A stretch of DNA of 14,695 nt from JAVJPJ01 sp040217295. GTDB taxonomy: Bacteria; Pseudomonadota; Alphaproteobacteria; Rhodobacterales; Rhodobacteraceae. Shown in pieces: positions 8,053 to 13,590 of this stretch. A model generated the notes under the pieces. It searched no databases. It had not been told where the DNA came from and saw only the letters and a list, made by a program, of their open reading frames with translations. The translations under genes and the position numbers were made by a program. The stretch's first letter is position 1; every line of letters begins with the position of its first letter. The stretch lies in contig CAYWTM010000084.1 in NCBI GenBank assembly GCA_964460185.1, positions 1-14,695 of the forward strand, read 5' to 3'.

Positions 8053-8564
8053 GACCCGGCCCCGCTAGACAGACCCCGTGCCAGCGCGACGGGATCGGCC
8101 CATGTCACCAGGTGAGAAACGACCGGAGCCCCCAGGATTTCATCCTCGAACGCCGGTCCTTCCATACCACCCCACGCGGCGTAAATCGCGCGGGTCGCGG
8201 TGTTGTCCGCCAGGACTTCCAACACGATCCGCCGCCCCGAAGCCGCTTTCGCAACTGCTACCATCAATGCCTTGCCAACGCCTTTGCCGCGCTCGGTGCG
8301 CCCGACATGCAGATTGTCGATGAAAACCCCATCCGCATGATCGGGATCAAACGCCACGAACCCTGCCACGCCTGCGTCTCGCGGGACCATCAGAACCTTG
8401 CCCCGCGCAAGCGCGTCAGGCTGCCATTTGCGGCTCATGTACGTGGCCAGACGTTCCGCAAGCCCCGCGCGCGGCAAGACACCGGCGTAATCCCACTGCC
8501 AGTTTTCGATGTGCACGGCCGCGATGGCCGGCAGATCAGCAAGGGTGGCAGGACGAATGATCAT
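8049..8564 (-). CDS. GNAT family N-acetyltransferase
   Basis: This is a 171-residue acetyl-CoA-dependent acyltransferase of the GNAT superfamily. It opens with MIIRPATLADLPAIAAVH. Beta-strand 4 and motif A read FIDNLHVGRTERGKGVGKAL, with the acetyl-CoA pyrophosphate loop R92-x-x-G95-x-G97. Motif B follows (LEVLADNTATRAIYAAWGG). The acceptor substrate cannot be assigned. I chose the ATG at 8564 because AGGGTGG lies just upstream and the domain starts there; a GTG at 8573 would add three residues. It starts about 20 bp after the pirin stop and overlaps the DMT gene by 4 bp, so it is the middle gene of the operon. Confidence 0.9.
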   Translation of the reverse strand: MIIRPATLADLPAIAAVHIENWQWDYAGVLPRAGLAERLATYMSRKWQPDALARGKVLMVPRDAGVAGFVAFDPDHADGVFIDNLHVGRTERGKGVGKALMVAVAKAASGRRIVLEVLADNTATRAIYAAWGGMEGPAFEDEILGAPVVSHLVTWADPVALARGLSSGAGS

Positions 8565-8585
8565 GGCATCCACCCTGCCCCGCGC

Positions 8586-9524
8586 TTATCCGCGCGGCAA
8601 GGGAATGAATTCCGCGTTGTCGGTGGGCGGCAACTGGAATCGGCCATGTTCCCAGTCGCCTTCGCGCCAGGCTTGCTTGGCAGCCTCGATCCGGTCCCGG
8701 GACGAGGCCACGAAGTTCCACCAGATGTAGCGTGGCCCTTCCATCGTCGCACCGCCCAGCAGCATCACGCGCGCGCCTGCCGCGCCCGCCTGCATCGAGA
8801 CGCGGTCACCGGGACGGAACACCATCATCTGTCCCGGCTCGAACACCTGCCCGGCGACCTCGATCGAGCCTTCGATCACATAGGCCCCGCGATCCTCGTG
8901 ATCGTCCGGCAAGGGCAGTTTTGCGCCGGGCTGCAGCAATGCATCCGCGTAGAACATCTCGGACGCCGTGCGGGCCGGGGCCCTTTCACCATAGGCTGAG
9001 CCCAGGATCAGGCGCAGTTCCTTGCCCTCGCCCTCCAGCATCGGCAGGTCCTGCCTGGCGGCATGGACAAAGGCTGCCGGTTTATCCTCGGCGTCCTTGG
9101 GAAGGGCGATCCACGTCTGGATGCCGAACAGGCTGTAGGGGTTTTTCAGCATGTCACCATCCACCCGTTCGGAATGGGTGATCCCGTGGCCGGCCGTCAT
9201 CAGGTTCACCGATCCCGGTTCGATCCACTGATCGGTGCCGAGGCTGTCGCGATGGTGGAACTTGCCCTTGAACATGTACGTCACCGTGGCCAGCCCGATA
9301 TGCGGGTGCGGGCGCACATCTATCCCCTGCCCGGTGACGAATTCCGCCGGGCCCATCTGGTCGAAAAAGATGAACGGGCCAACCATCTGGCGCCTGGGCG
9401 CGGGCAGTGCGCGGCGCACCTCGAAATCCCCCAGATCGCGGGCGCGCGGCACGATGACCGTTTCGATGCTGTCCACGGCATCATCGGTCGGGATCTCTGG
9501 GTCGAGTGCGGGGTTCCAGCTCAT
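8586..9524 (-). CDS. Pirin family protein
   Basis: This 312-residue bicupin belongs to the pirin family. Bacterial members include quercetinase-like dioxygenases and redox-linked regulators. The four metal ligands known from human pirin are matched: His73 and His75 in RPHPHIGLATVTY, and His117 and Glu119 in GHGITHSER. The C-terminal cupin contains DDHEDRGAYVIEGSIEVAG and ends in the family-typical GPRYIWWNFVASSRDRI segment. The ATG at 9524 has AGGAG 8 nt upstream. The frame stays open back to 9848 only because it reads through tRNA-Val. It is the first gene of a pirin/GNAT/DMT operon. The real substrate is unknown. Confidence 0.94.
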   Translation of the reverse strand: MSWNPALDPEIPTDDAVDSIETVIVPRARDLGDFEVRRALPAPRRQMVGPFIFFDQMGPAEFVTGQGIDVRPHPHIGLATVTYMFKGKFHHRDSLGTDQWIEPGSVNLMTAGHGITHSERVDGDMLKNPYSLFGIQTWIALPKDAEDKPAAFVHAARQDLPMLEGEGKELRLILGSAYGERAPARTASEMFYADALLQPGAKLPLPDDHEDRGAYVIEGSIEVAGQVFEPGQMMVFRPGDRVSMQAGAAGARVMLLGGATMEGPRYIWWNFVASSRDRIEAAKQAWREGDWEHGRFQLPPTDNAEFIPLPRG

Positions 9525-9605
9525 GGCGCTGTCTCCTGAGATTTGAACTGCCGCCACGCTAAACGGTCGCGTCAGGCATGGGCAGGTCGATCCGCGGACA
9601 GTGAT

Positions 9606-9617
9606 CGTGCGCGCACG
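9606..9617. promoter_or_regulatory. 12-bp palindrome upstream of pirin
   Basis: CGTGCGCGCACG is a perfect palindrome in the pirin upstream region, downstream of the AT-rich promoter tract. It could be an operator, but a palindrome of this size is expected by chance about once or more in this much GC-rich sequence. Confidence 0.2.
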
Positions 9618-9646
9618 CACATTAAGCCATTTAAAGTTTATTTTTT

Positions 9647-9675
9647 GTTCTATTTTGCAAATATCAGCCGGGCAA
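9647..9675 (-). promoter_or_regulatory. Candidate promoter of the pirin operon
   Basis: An AT-rich tract (about 9621-9665) stands out in a GC-rich region. On the minus strand TTGCCC (9675-9670) and TAGAAC (9652-9647) are 17 nt apart, each matching 4 of 6 positions of the housekeeping consensus. This gives a leader of roughly 115 nt before pirin. The exact boxes are uncertain. Confidence 0.35.
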
Positions 9676-9751
9676 AATCCAAGCCCCGGACCCGCCCGGC
9701 GTATCTCTTGCTGACATGTCGTTCTGGAAATCAACGCACTGGCGAGCGCCA

Positions 9752-9766
9752 TGGCCCCCGGGGCCA
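9752..9766. other. Hairpin just 3' of tRNA-Val(UAC)
   Basis: TGGCCCC and GGGGCCA flank a single C, an essentially palindromic GC-rich stem 8 nt beyond the CCA end of the tRNA. It could mark 3' processing or termination. There is no T-run, so the role is uncertain. Confidence 0.3.
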
Positions 9767-9774
9767 GCTGGTCG

Positions 9775-9850
<76 letters not shown>

Positions 9851-9925
9851 CGCCGGACCGTGAAACGGCTTAGCCAATGCCGTGCGGGCTTGCAAGCCTT
9901 CGCCGCCCTCGCAAAGCGCAAAACC

Positions 9926-10393
9926 ATGACCAATTTCGATCCCACCGCCCATCACGTCCATCCGACCAGGGCATTTTCGGATTTTCGCCTCGGTGAGATC
10001 TTTCGTGCGCCGTCGCGAACCATGACCGAAGGCGTGTTCGCGGCGTTTCAGGCAGCGTCGGGTGACAACCATCCCATTCATTACGACCGCGCCTACCTGG
10101 CGCGCCTTGGCCATCGCGACCTGCTGGCCCATGGGTATCAAACCCTCATCCAGGCAGCGATCGGCGCCAGCCCACTGGCCCATCAGATGGGTGAGAACCT
10201 GGTCGGGTTCCTGTCCCAATCGTCGCGGTTCCTGGCTCCGGTCTATTGCGGAGACACGCTTTACCCGGAGTTCGAGATCACTGACCTGTTGCCGCGCAGC
10301 ACAACCGGGGTGCTGACGGTTGCGGTGACAATCCGCAACCAGGCAGGTGTGACGGTATGCGACGGCGAGCAGAGCTACCTTCTGCGGCTTTAG
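9926..10393 (+). CDS. MaoC-like dehydratase (hotdog fold)
   Basis: The 155-residue single-hotdog protein belongs to the MaoC / (R)-specific enoyl-CoA hydratase family, which hydrates enoyl-CoA or related thioesters. The hydratase signature ASGDNHPIHYD carries the catalytic Asp and His, followed by the family-typical HRDLLAHGYQTL helix. The hotdog core continues through QSSRFLAPVYCGDTLYPEFEI. I chose the ATG at 9926; the GTG at 9860 would add 22 residues directly after the tRNA and is unlikely. The ribosome-binding site is poor. Its stop codon overlaps that of the convergent histidine phosphatase by 4 bp. The physiological substrate is unknown. Confidence 0.9.
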   Translation: MTNFDPTAHHVHPTRAFSDFRLGEIFRAPSRTMTEGVFAAFQAASGDNHPIHYDRAYLARLGHRDLLAHGYQTLIQAAIGASPLAHQMGENLVGFLSQSSRFLAPVYCGDTLYPEFEITDLLPRSTTGVLTVAVTIRNQAGVTVCDGEQSYLLRL

Positions 10394-10962
10394 GCCGTCA
10401 GGATCTGCGCCTGTCCGTCCCTGATGTGGTGCACCACCCCCTGCCCGCCCGGCAAGTCGCTGAGCGTACGGGGCGGGTTTCCAAGAGCCAGGCACCGCAA
10501 CACGCGCGATGTCAGACCGTGGGTGAAAAGGATCGTCGGGCCGGAAAGCCCGTCCAGAACCGCTTGGCACCGGGCGGTCATGTCGTCCAGCCGTTCCCCG
10601 CGGGGGGCGGTGAATTTCCACAGATGCGGATCGCCATCACCTTGCAGATGAGGATGGTCCGCCACAATCTCGGTGACAAGTTTCCCGGTCCATGCGCCAA
10701 GGTCGATTTCCATCAGCCGTGGGTCAAGCGTGATCGCGTGCCCGTCGCAGGCGATCCCGGCCGTGCGCCGCGCCCTGGGGGACGGGCTGGACACGACCCT
10801 GGCCTGGACAGGTGCGACACGGGCGAGGATAGCGCGCTGTGCCTGCGCCTGAGCGACGCCGCGCGGCGTGAGGGGACTGTCGAGGTGGCCTTGCAGGCGG
10901 CCTTCGACATTCCATGCCGTCTCACCGTGCCGCAACACGAACAGTTCGGGCAAGTCGGTCAC
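10390..10962 (-). CDS. Histidine phosphatase family protein (phosphoglycerate mutase-like)
   Basis: This 190-residue protein of the histidine phosphatase superfamily has the LRHGET motif with nucleophile His12, followed by the typical TAWNVEGRLQGHLDSPLT. The second phosphate-pocket residues are in SSPSPRARRTA, the acid is probably Glu85 in LMEIDLGAWTG, and the second catalytic His148 is in LFTHGLTSR. The family covers metabolite phosphatases and mutases, and the sequence does not separate them; at 190 residues it is more like a phosphatase than a glycolytic mutase. It starts with GTG at 10962 and a weak ribosome-binding site. It begins 27 bp after tRNA-Val(CAC) and is probably cotranscribed with it and possibly with the HU-like gene. 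Its 3' end overlaps the MaoC gene. Confidence 0.92.
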   Translation of the reverse strand: MTDLPELFVLRHGETAWNVEGRLQGHLDSPLTPRGVAQAQAQRAILARVAPVQARVVSSPSPRARRTAGIACDGHAITLDPRLMEIDLGAWTGKLVTEIVADHPHLQGDGDPHLWKFTAPRGERLDDMTARCQAVLDGLSGPTILFTHGLTSRVLRCLALGNPPRTLSDLPGGQGVVHHIRDGQAQILTA

Positions 10963-10989
10963 GTCATTTTGCCATCAAGAGAGGGGAAA

Positions 10990-11064
10990 TGGTGGGTGAT
11001 AAGGGATTTGAACCCCTGACATCTTCGATGTGAACGAAGCGCTCTACCACTGAGCTAATCACCC
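10990..11064 (-). tRNA. tRNA-Val (anticodon CAC)
   Basis: 75-nt cloverleaf with encoded CCA. Acceptor stem GGGTGAT/ATCACCC, D-arm GCTC...GAGC, anticodon stem CTTCG/CGAAG with loop TTCACAT (anticodon CAC), T-arm AGGGG/CCCTT with loop TTCAAAT, discriminator A. It starts 15 bp after the HU-like gene stop and ends 27 bp before the phosphatase start. Confidence 0.97.
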
Positions 11065-11079
11065 CCGAGTGGCCGCTGT

Positions 11080-11598
11080 TTAGCTATCCTTAGGCGTCGC
11101 TGCAAGGGGGCCTTCGCCGTTTTCCGACGGCGTGCCGGTTGCAAGCGGATCGGCCCTTTTCACCTTCATCGTCAACAGGTCGGAGCCGGTCGGATTTGGT
11201 TGCCGCTTCTTGACCATCACCTTTCCCAAAGGCGGCAGGACAAGCTCTTCGTTCTTGTCGAGCGCCTTGCCCATTTCATCCAGCACCAGTTCAACGATCA
11301 TCTTCACGTCCGACCGTTTCATCGACGTGCGTTCAGACACCGCTTCGATCAGGTTGGGGCGCTTGAACCGGGTATCTTCCTTTTCAGGCGCCACAGCGAC
11401 CGGGGCCGCGGCAACCGCGGCGACGGTTCCGGCCTTGGCCTTGGCCGTGGCTTTCGCCTTTGTACCTGTCTTGGGTGTCTCGGGTGTCGTGGCCGCCACG
11501 CTGCGCGTGCCTGGCCGTGTCGGGCTGGTCCGGCTCTTGCGGCCGGCGGGCGTGGATTTGCGCGTCGTTGTCTTGCTGCCTGTGCTGCGTGTCGCCAT
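11080..11598 (-). CDS. HU-like DNA-binding protein with long basic N-terminal tail
   Basis: The 172-residue protein has two parts. Residues 1-76 are a low-complexity tail rich in Lys, Ala, Thr, Pro and Arg (for example KAKATAKAKAGTVAAVAAAP), resembling histone H1-like tails. Residues 79-148 resemble the HU/IHF fold: RPNLIEAVSERTSMKRSDVKM, then a helix (IVELVLDEMGKAL) and the strand region LPPLGKVMVKKRQPNPTGSD. The DNA-binding beta-arm is shorter than in canonical HU and the final helix is missing or replaced by an acidic, disordered tail. The ATG at 11598 has GGAGG 6 nt upstream, clearly better than the GTG at 11622. It is predicted to act on the nucleoid. It stands immediately before tRNA-Val(CAC) on the same strand. 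Confidence 0.87.
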   Translation of the reverse strand: MATRSTGSKTTTRKSTPAGRKSRTSPTRPGTRSVAATTPETPKTGTKAKATAKAKAGTVAAVAAAPVAVAPEKEDTRFKRPNLIEAVSERTSMKRSDVKMIVELVLDEMGKALDKNEELVLPPLGKVMVKKRQPNPTGSDLLTMKVKRADPLATGTPSENGEGPLAATPKDS

Positions 11599-11727
11599 GA
11601 CTGCCTCCGCTGTGGTGGCCACCGTTTTGCCCGGACGCCCCCGATTGTTTCTGATTTGGCTACAGTCTACTGAAAGACCGATGGAATCTCCACCCGGTTG
11701 GCGGAAAACACCGGTTTTTTCGAGCGA

Positions 11728-12516
11728 TCAGGACGCAGCCACCAGGCGGATGCGGCGGCTGTCCCACCGCGGCCACCCCAAGAGCTCGGACATGGTAACG
11801 AACTGGAAGCCGCGCGCCAGAAGACCATCCAGCGCCGCGGGCATTGCGCGCACGGTGGGCGCGTGGATGTCATGGGCCAGGACGACCGCGCCGGGATGGC
11901 TGGCGCTGATGATCCGATGGGCCACCACCGACGATCCGGGCCTGCGCCAATCCTCGGGGTCCACGGACCACAGAACGGTGGGCAGATTGCGCGCCTGATG
12001 GATCATCAGGCGCTGCCTGGGATAAGCATTGCCATAGGGCGGGCGCATGGTAACGGGCGGGCGACCGACAGTGTCGTATATCACCTGCGATGTCCGATCG
12101 ATCTGGCTGAGCACAGCGGCATCGCTCAGGCCGTACATGCTGGGGTGCGACCATGTGTGATTGCCCACCTCGTGGCCTGCGGCGACCATGCGCTGCATCA
12201 ACTGCGGGTGACGCGCGACCCGGTTTCCGATCACGTAGAATGTCGCCCTGATGGACCGTGCGCCGAGGATATCGAGAAGTTGCGGCGTCAGACTGGCATG
12301 TGGGCCATCGTCGAATGTCATCGCCACCAGCGGCCGATCGGTTCGCACACGGGTGACGGTGGCCTGCTCGCCACTGGTTATGTCGCCGGGAAGCGATATC
12401 ACCTCGTTCAAACGCGCACGCGTCTGTGCCCCGGCCGGGCGGACCAGGCAGGGGGCGGCCAGGAAGGCACTGGCGCTCAGCACGATTTGGCGCCGATTGT
12501 GCAAACTGCGTGCCAC
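11728..12516 (-). CDS. Exported polysaccharide deacetylase (NodB homology domain)
   Basis: This carbohydrate esterase family 4 enzyme is predicted to remove acetyl groups from a cell-wall or extracellular polysaccharide. With the GTG start at 12516 it has 262 residues. An N-terminal signal (NRRQIVLSASAFLAAPCLVRPAGA, cut after Ala30) contains a loose twin-arginine motif. NodB motifs are complete: TFDDGP (67-72, catalytic base and metal Asp), zinc-binding NHTWSHP (His120, His124), RPPYG (158-162), DPEDW (186-190) and LAHDIH (213-218). The frame stays open to 12840, but the upstream residues look non-coding, and GTG places the signal peptide at the N-terminus. No strong ribosome-binding site is visible, so the start is the uncertain part. 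The substrate is not determined. Confidence 0.9.
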   Translation of the reverse strand: MARSLHNRRQIVLSASAFLAAPCLVRPAGAQTRARLNEVISLPGDITSGEQATVTRVRTDRPLVAMTFDDGPHASLTPQLLDILGARSIRATFYVIGNRVARHPQLMQRMVAAGHEVGNHTWSHPSMYGLSDAAVLSQIDRTSQVIYDTVGRPPVTMRPPYGNAYPRQRLMIHQARNLPTVLWSVDPEDWRRPGSSVVAHRIISASHPGAVVLAHDIHAPTVRAMPAALDGLLARGFQFVTMSELLGWPRWDSRRIRLVAAS

Positions 12517-12901
12517 GTGCGACCACCCACAGATTTGAATTGGGGTCAGTTTTTGAGGAAACCGCCCTTTTCGCCAAGCCTCGCGTTGGCGCGCGGCGGC
12601 AACGAACGAAAAGGCGCGTGGTTCTGGCAACACTTGCGCGGGCGGGCGGACGGATGGGTTTGCCGCAAAAGGCGCTGCAGGCGCGCCGAATCGCCTGGCT
12701 GACACATGGTCCGAAGGTGGACCCGATCCTGTCATGCGACCGGCGACGGGCCGCACCGTTGCACCGGAGCCGCGCCGCAAGTATTCCACGGCGCAGCCGA
12801 ACACGCGATCATTCGACCCTAAGCATCTGTCATTTAACACATATTATCGCCCATGGCATGTGGCACGCCAGCACCACTTCGCAACCGCCCGCCAGCAAGA
12901 G
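12517..12901. other. Intergenic region without a convincing gene
   Basis: I see no supported gene here. It holds the upstream region of the deacetylase (minus) and of the peptide pair (plus). On the minus strand two mutually exclusive stems are possible: CCTTTTCG (12566-12573) with CGAAAAGG (12607-12614), or CGCCAA (12572-12577) with TTGGCG (12586-12591). An AT-rich patch at 12831-12848 (TTTAACACATATTAT) could hold a further promoter. Open frames crossing the region lack family features and ribosome-binding sites. Confidence 0.5.
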
Positions 12902-13163
12902 CACTTGACCAACACGCACCGGACCATTGAATTGGCACGGTTCGCTAAACTTGGGGAAGTTTCATGAAGAAATATGTGATCGCGACGCTGCTGAGCGCGA
13001 GCCTGATGAGCGCTGCCGCCAGCGCCGATACGTTGCAGCCGACCATGTCGGCGCAAGATGTCAGAAGCCAGATCGAGCCCAATCCCACGCATCTGCTGGT
13101 TCCGATCATGTTCATGATGATGATCTTGATCGCAGGCGCCGGCGGAACAACCCCCGCTGCGCC
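12902..13163 (+). repeat. Tandem duplication, copy 1 (262-bp unit)
   Basis: The unit carries a promoter-like block, a leader and the peptide gene. It aligns without gaps to copy 2 at an offset of 262 bp. Blocks CACTTGACC and CCATTGAATTGGCACGG are identical in both. The coding core 12962-13136 is identical to 13224-13398 over 175 nt. Leader and 3' end differ at about a quarter of positions. Confidence 0.95.
12905..12932 (+). promoter_or_regulatory. Candidate promoter of peptide gene copy 1
   Basis: TTGACC (12905-12910) and TTGAAT (12927-12932), 16 nt apart, fit a housekeeping promoter with a good -35 and a 4/6 -10 box. Both boxes are kept in copy 2 while the spacer has diverged, which supports a role. 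The leader would be only about 25 nt, with GGGGAAG (12953-12959) 4 nt before the ATG. Confidence 0.5.
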
Positions 13164-13170
13164 CACTTGA
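12964..13170 (+). CDS. Small exported membrane peptide, copy 1
   Basis: The 68-residue product has a Sec signal peptide (MKKYVIATLLSASLMSAAASA, likely cut after Ala21), a short polar stretch (DTLQPTMSAQDVRSQIEPNP), one hydrophobic Met-rich segment (LVPIMFMMMILIAGAG, about 45-60) and a Thr/Pro/Ala tail ending GTTPAAPT. The mature peptide would be about 47 residues anchored in the inner membrane with its N-terminus outside. GGGGAAG lies 4 nt before the ATG. I recognise no named family. Small proteins with a signal and a C-terminal LVP-type hydrophobic segment are, from memory, common in Rhodobacterales and usually left hypothetical. Its stop codon lies inside the -35 box of copy 2, so the tail is probably truncated relative to copy 2. 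Confidence 0.85.
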   Translation: MKKYVIATLLSASLMSAAASADTLQPTMSAQDVRSQIEPNPTHLLVPIMFMMMILIAGAGGTTPAAPT

Positions 13171-13426
13171 CCTGCGCATACCAGGCCATTGAATTGGCAC
13201 GGCTCACGAACCTAGGGGAAGTCTCATGAAGAAATATGTGATCGCGACGCTGCTGAGCGCGAGCCTGATGAGCGCTGCCGCCAGCGCCGATACGTTGCAG
13301 CCGACCATGTCGGCGCAAGATGTCAGAAGCCAGATCGAGCCCAATCCCACGCATCTGCTGGTTCCGATCATGTTCATGATGATGATCTTGATCGCAGGTG
13401 CCGGCACATCGACCCCGGCGGCGCCC
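13164..13426 (+). repeat. Tandem duplication, copy 2
   Basis: Second copy of the 262-bp unit, directly abutting copy 1. The similarity ends at a shared GCGCCC at 13421-13426, after which copy 2 continues into its own C-terminal codons. The junction with copy 1 falls in GCGCCC|ACTTGACC at 13159-13172. Confidence 0.93.
13167..13194 (+). promoter_or_regulatory. Candidate promoter of peptide gene copy 2
   Basis: TTGACC (13167-13172) and TTGAAT (13189-13194) with the same 16-nt spacing as in copy 1. The -35 box contains the TGA stop of copy 1 (13168-13170). The GGGGAAG ribosome-binding site is again 4 nt before the ATG. Confidence 0.5.
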
Positions 13427-13450
13427 GTTTTACAACTTCAGCCGAGCTGA
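13226..13450 (+). CDS. Small exported membrane peptide, copy 2
   Basis: This 74-residue protein is identical to copy 1 over the first 60 residues and also at DNA level up to position 13398. The signal peptide, polar linker and Met-rich hydrophobic segment are therefore the same. The tail differs: TSTPAAPVLQLQPS instead of GTTPAAPT, and it is six residues longer. It has its own promoter-like elements and ribosome-binding site and is followed after 82 bp by a strong terminator. No catalytic residues are visible. Possible roles include a structural or assembly subunit of a membrane complex, an envelope stress peptide or a holin-like toxin; none is supported beyond size and topology. Copy 2 probably keeps the ancestral C-terminus. 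Confidence 0.87.
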   Translation: MKKYVIATLLSASLMSAAASADTLQPTMSAQDVRSQIEPNPTHLLVPIMFMMMILIAGAGTSTPAAPVLQLQPS

Positions 13451-13532
13451 CCCTTCTGCGAATCGCGTCGACTATGACGCAATCGGCGTGGACATGGTTC
13501 GCATCGACTGATCGTGACGGAACGGAATAGCG

Positions 13533-13576
13533 AAGGGCGCGCCGCTGGCAGACAGCGACGCGCCCTTTTTGTTTTT
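13533..13576 (+). terminator. Intrinsic terminator after the peptide pair
   Basis: AAGGGCGCG (13533-13541) pairs perfectly with CGCGCCCTT (13559-13567). An inner GCTG/CAGC pairing extends the stem, and the run TTTTTGTTTTT follows (13566-13576). The T-run is on the plus strand, so it ends transcription of the peptide genes. On the minus strand, facing lon, the hairpin is followed by CGCTATTCC without a T-run. Confidence 0.88.
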
Positions 13577-13590
13577 CCGACGGAATACGG

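Noticed and set aside
12517..12840. N-terminal extension of the deacetylase frame by 108 codons
   Set aside because: It would bury the signal peptide inside the protein, and the extra residues look like translated non-coding GC-rich DNA.
12932..12955. Sigma-54 promoter suggested by TTGGCACG before each peptide gene
   Set aside because: The -24-like element is perfect in both copies, but no TTGC-type -12 element follows at the right spacing, and the bases there differ between copies.
12844..13407. Minus-strand frames opposite the duplicated peptides (up to 118 codons)
   Set aside because: They exist twice only because the plus-strand genes are duplicated; they have no ribosome-binding site or signal, and the plus-strand products have a textbook signal peptide.
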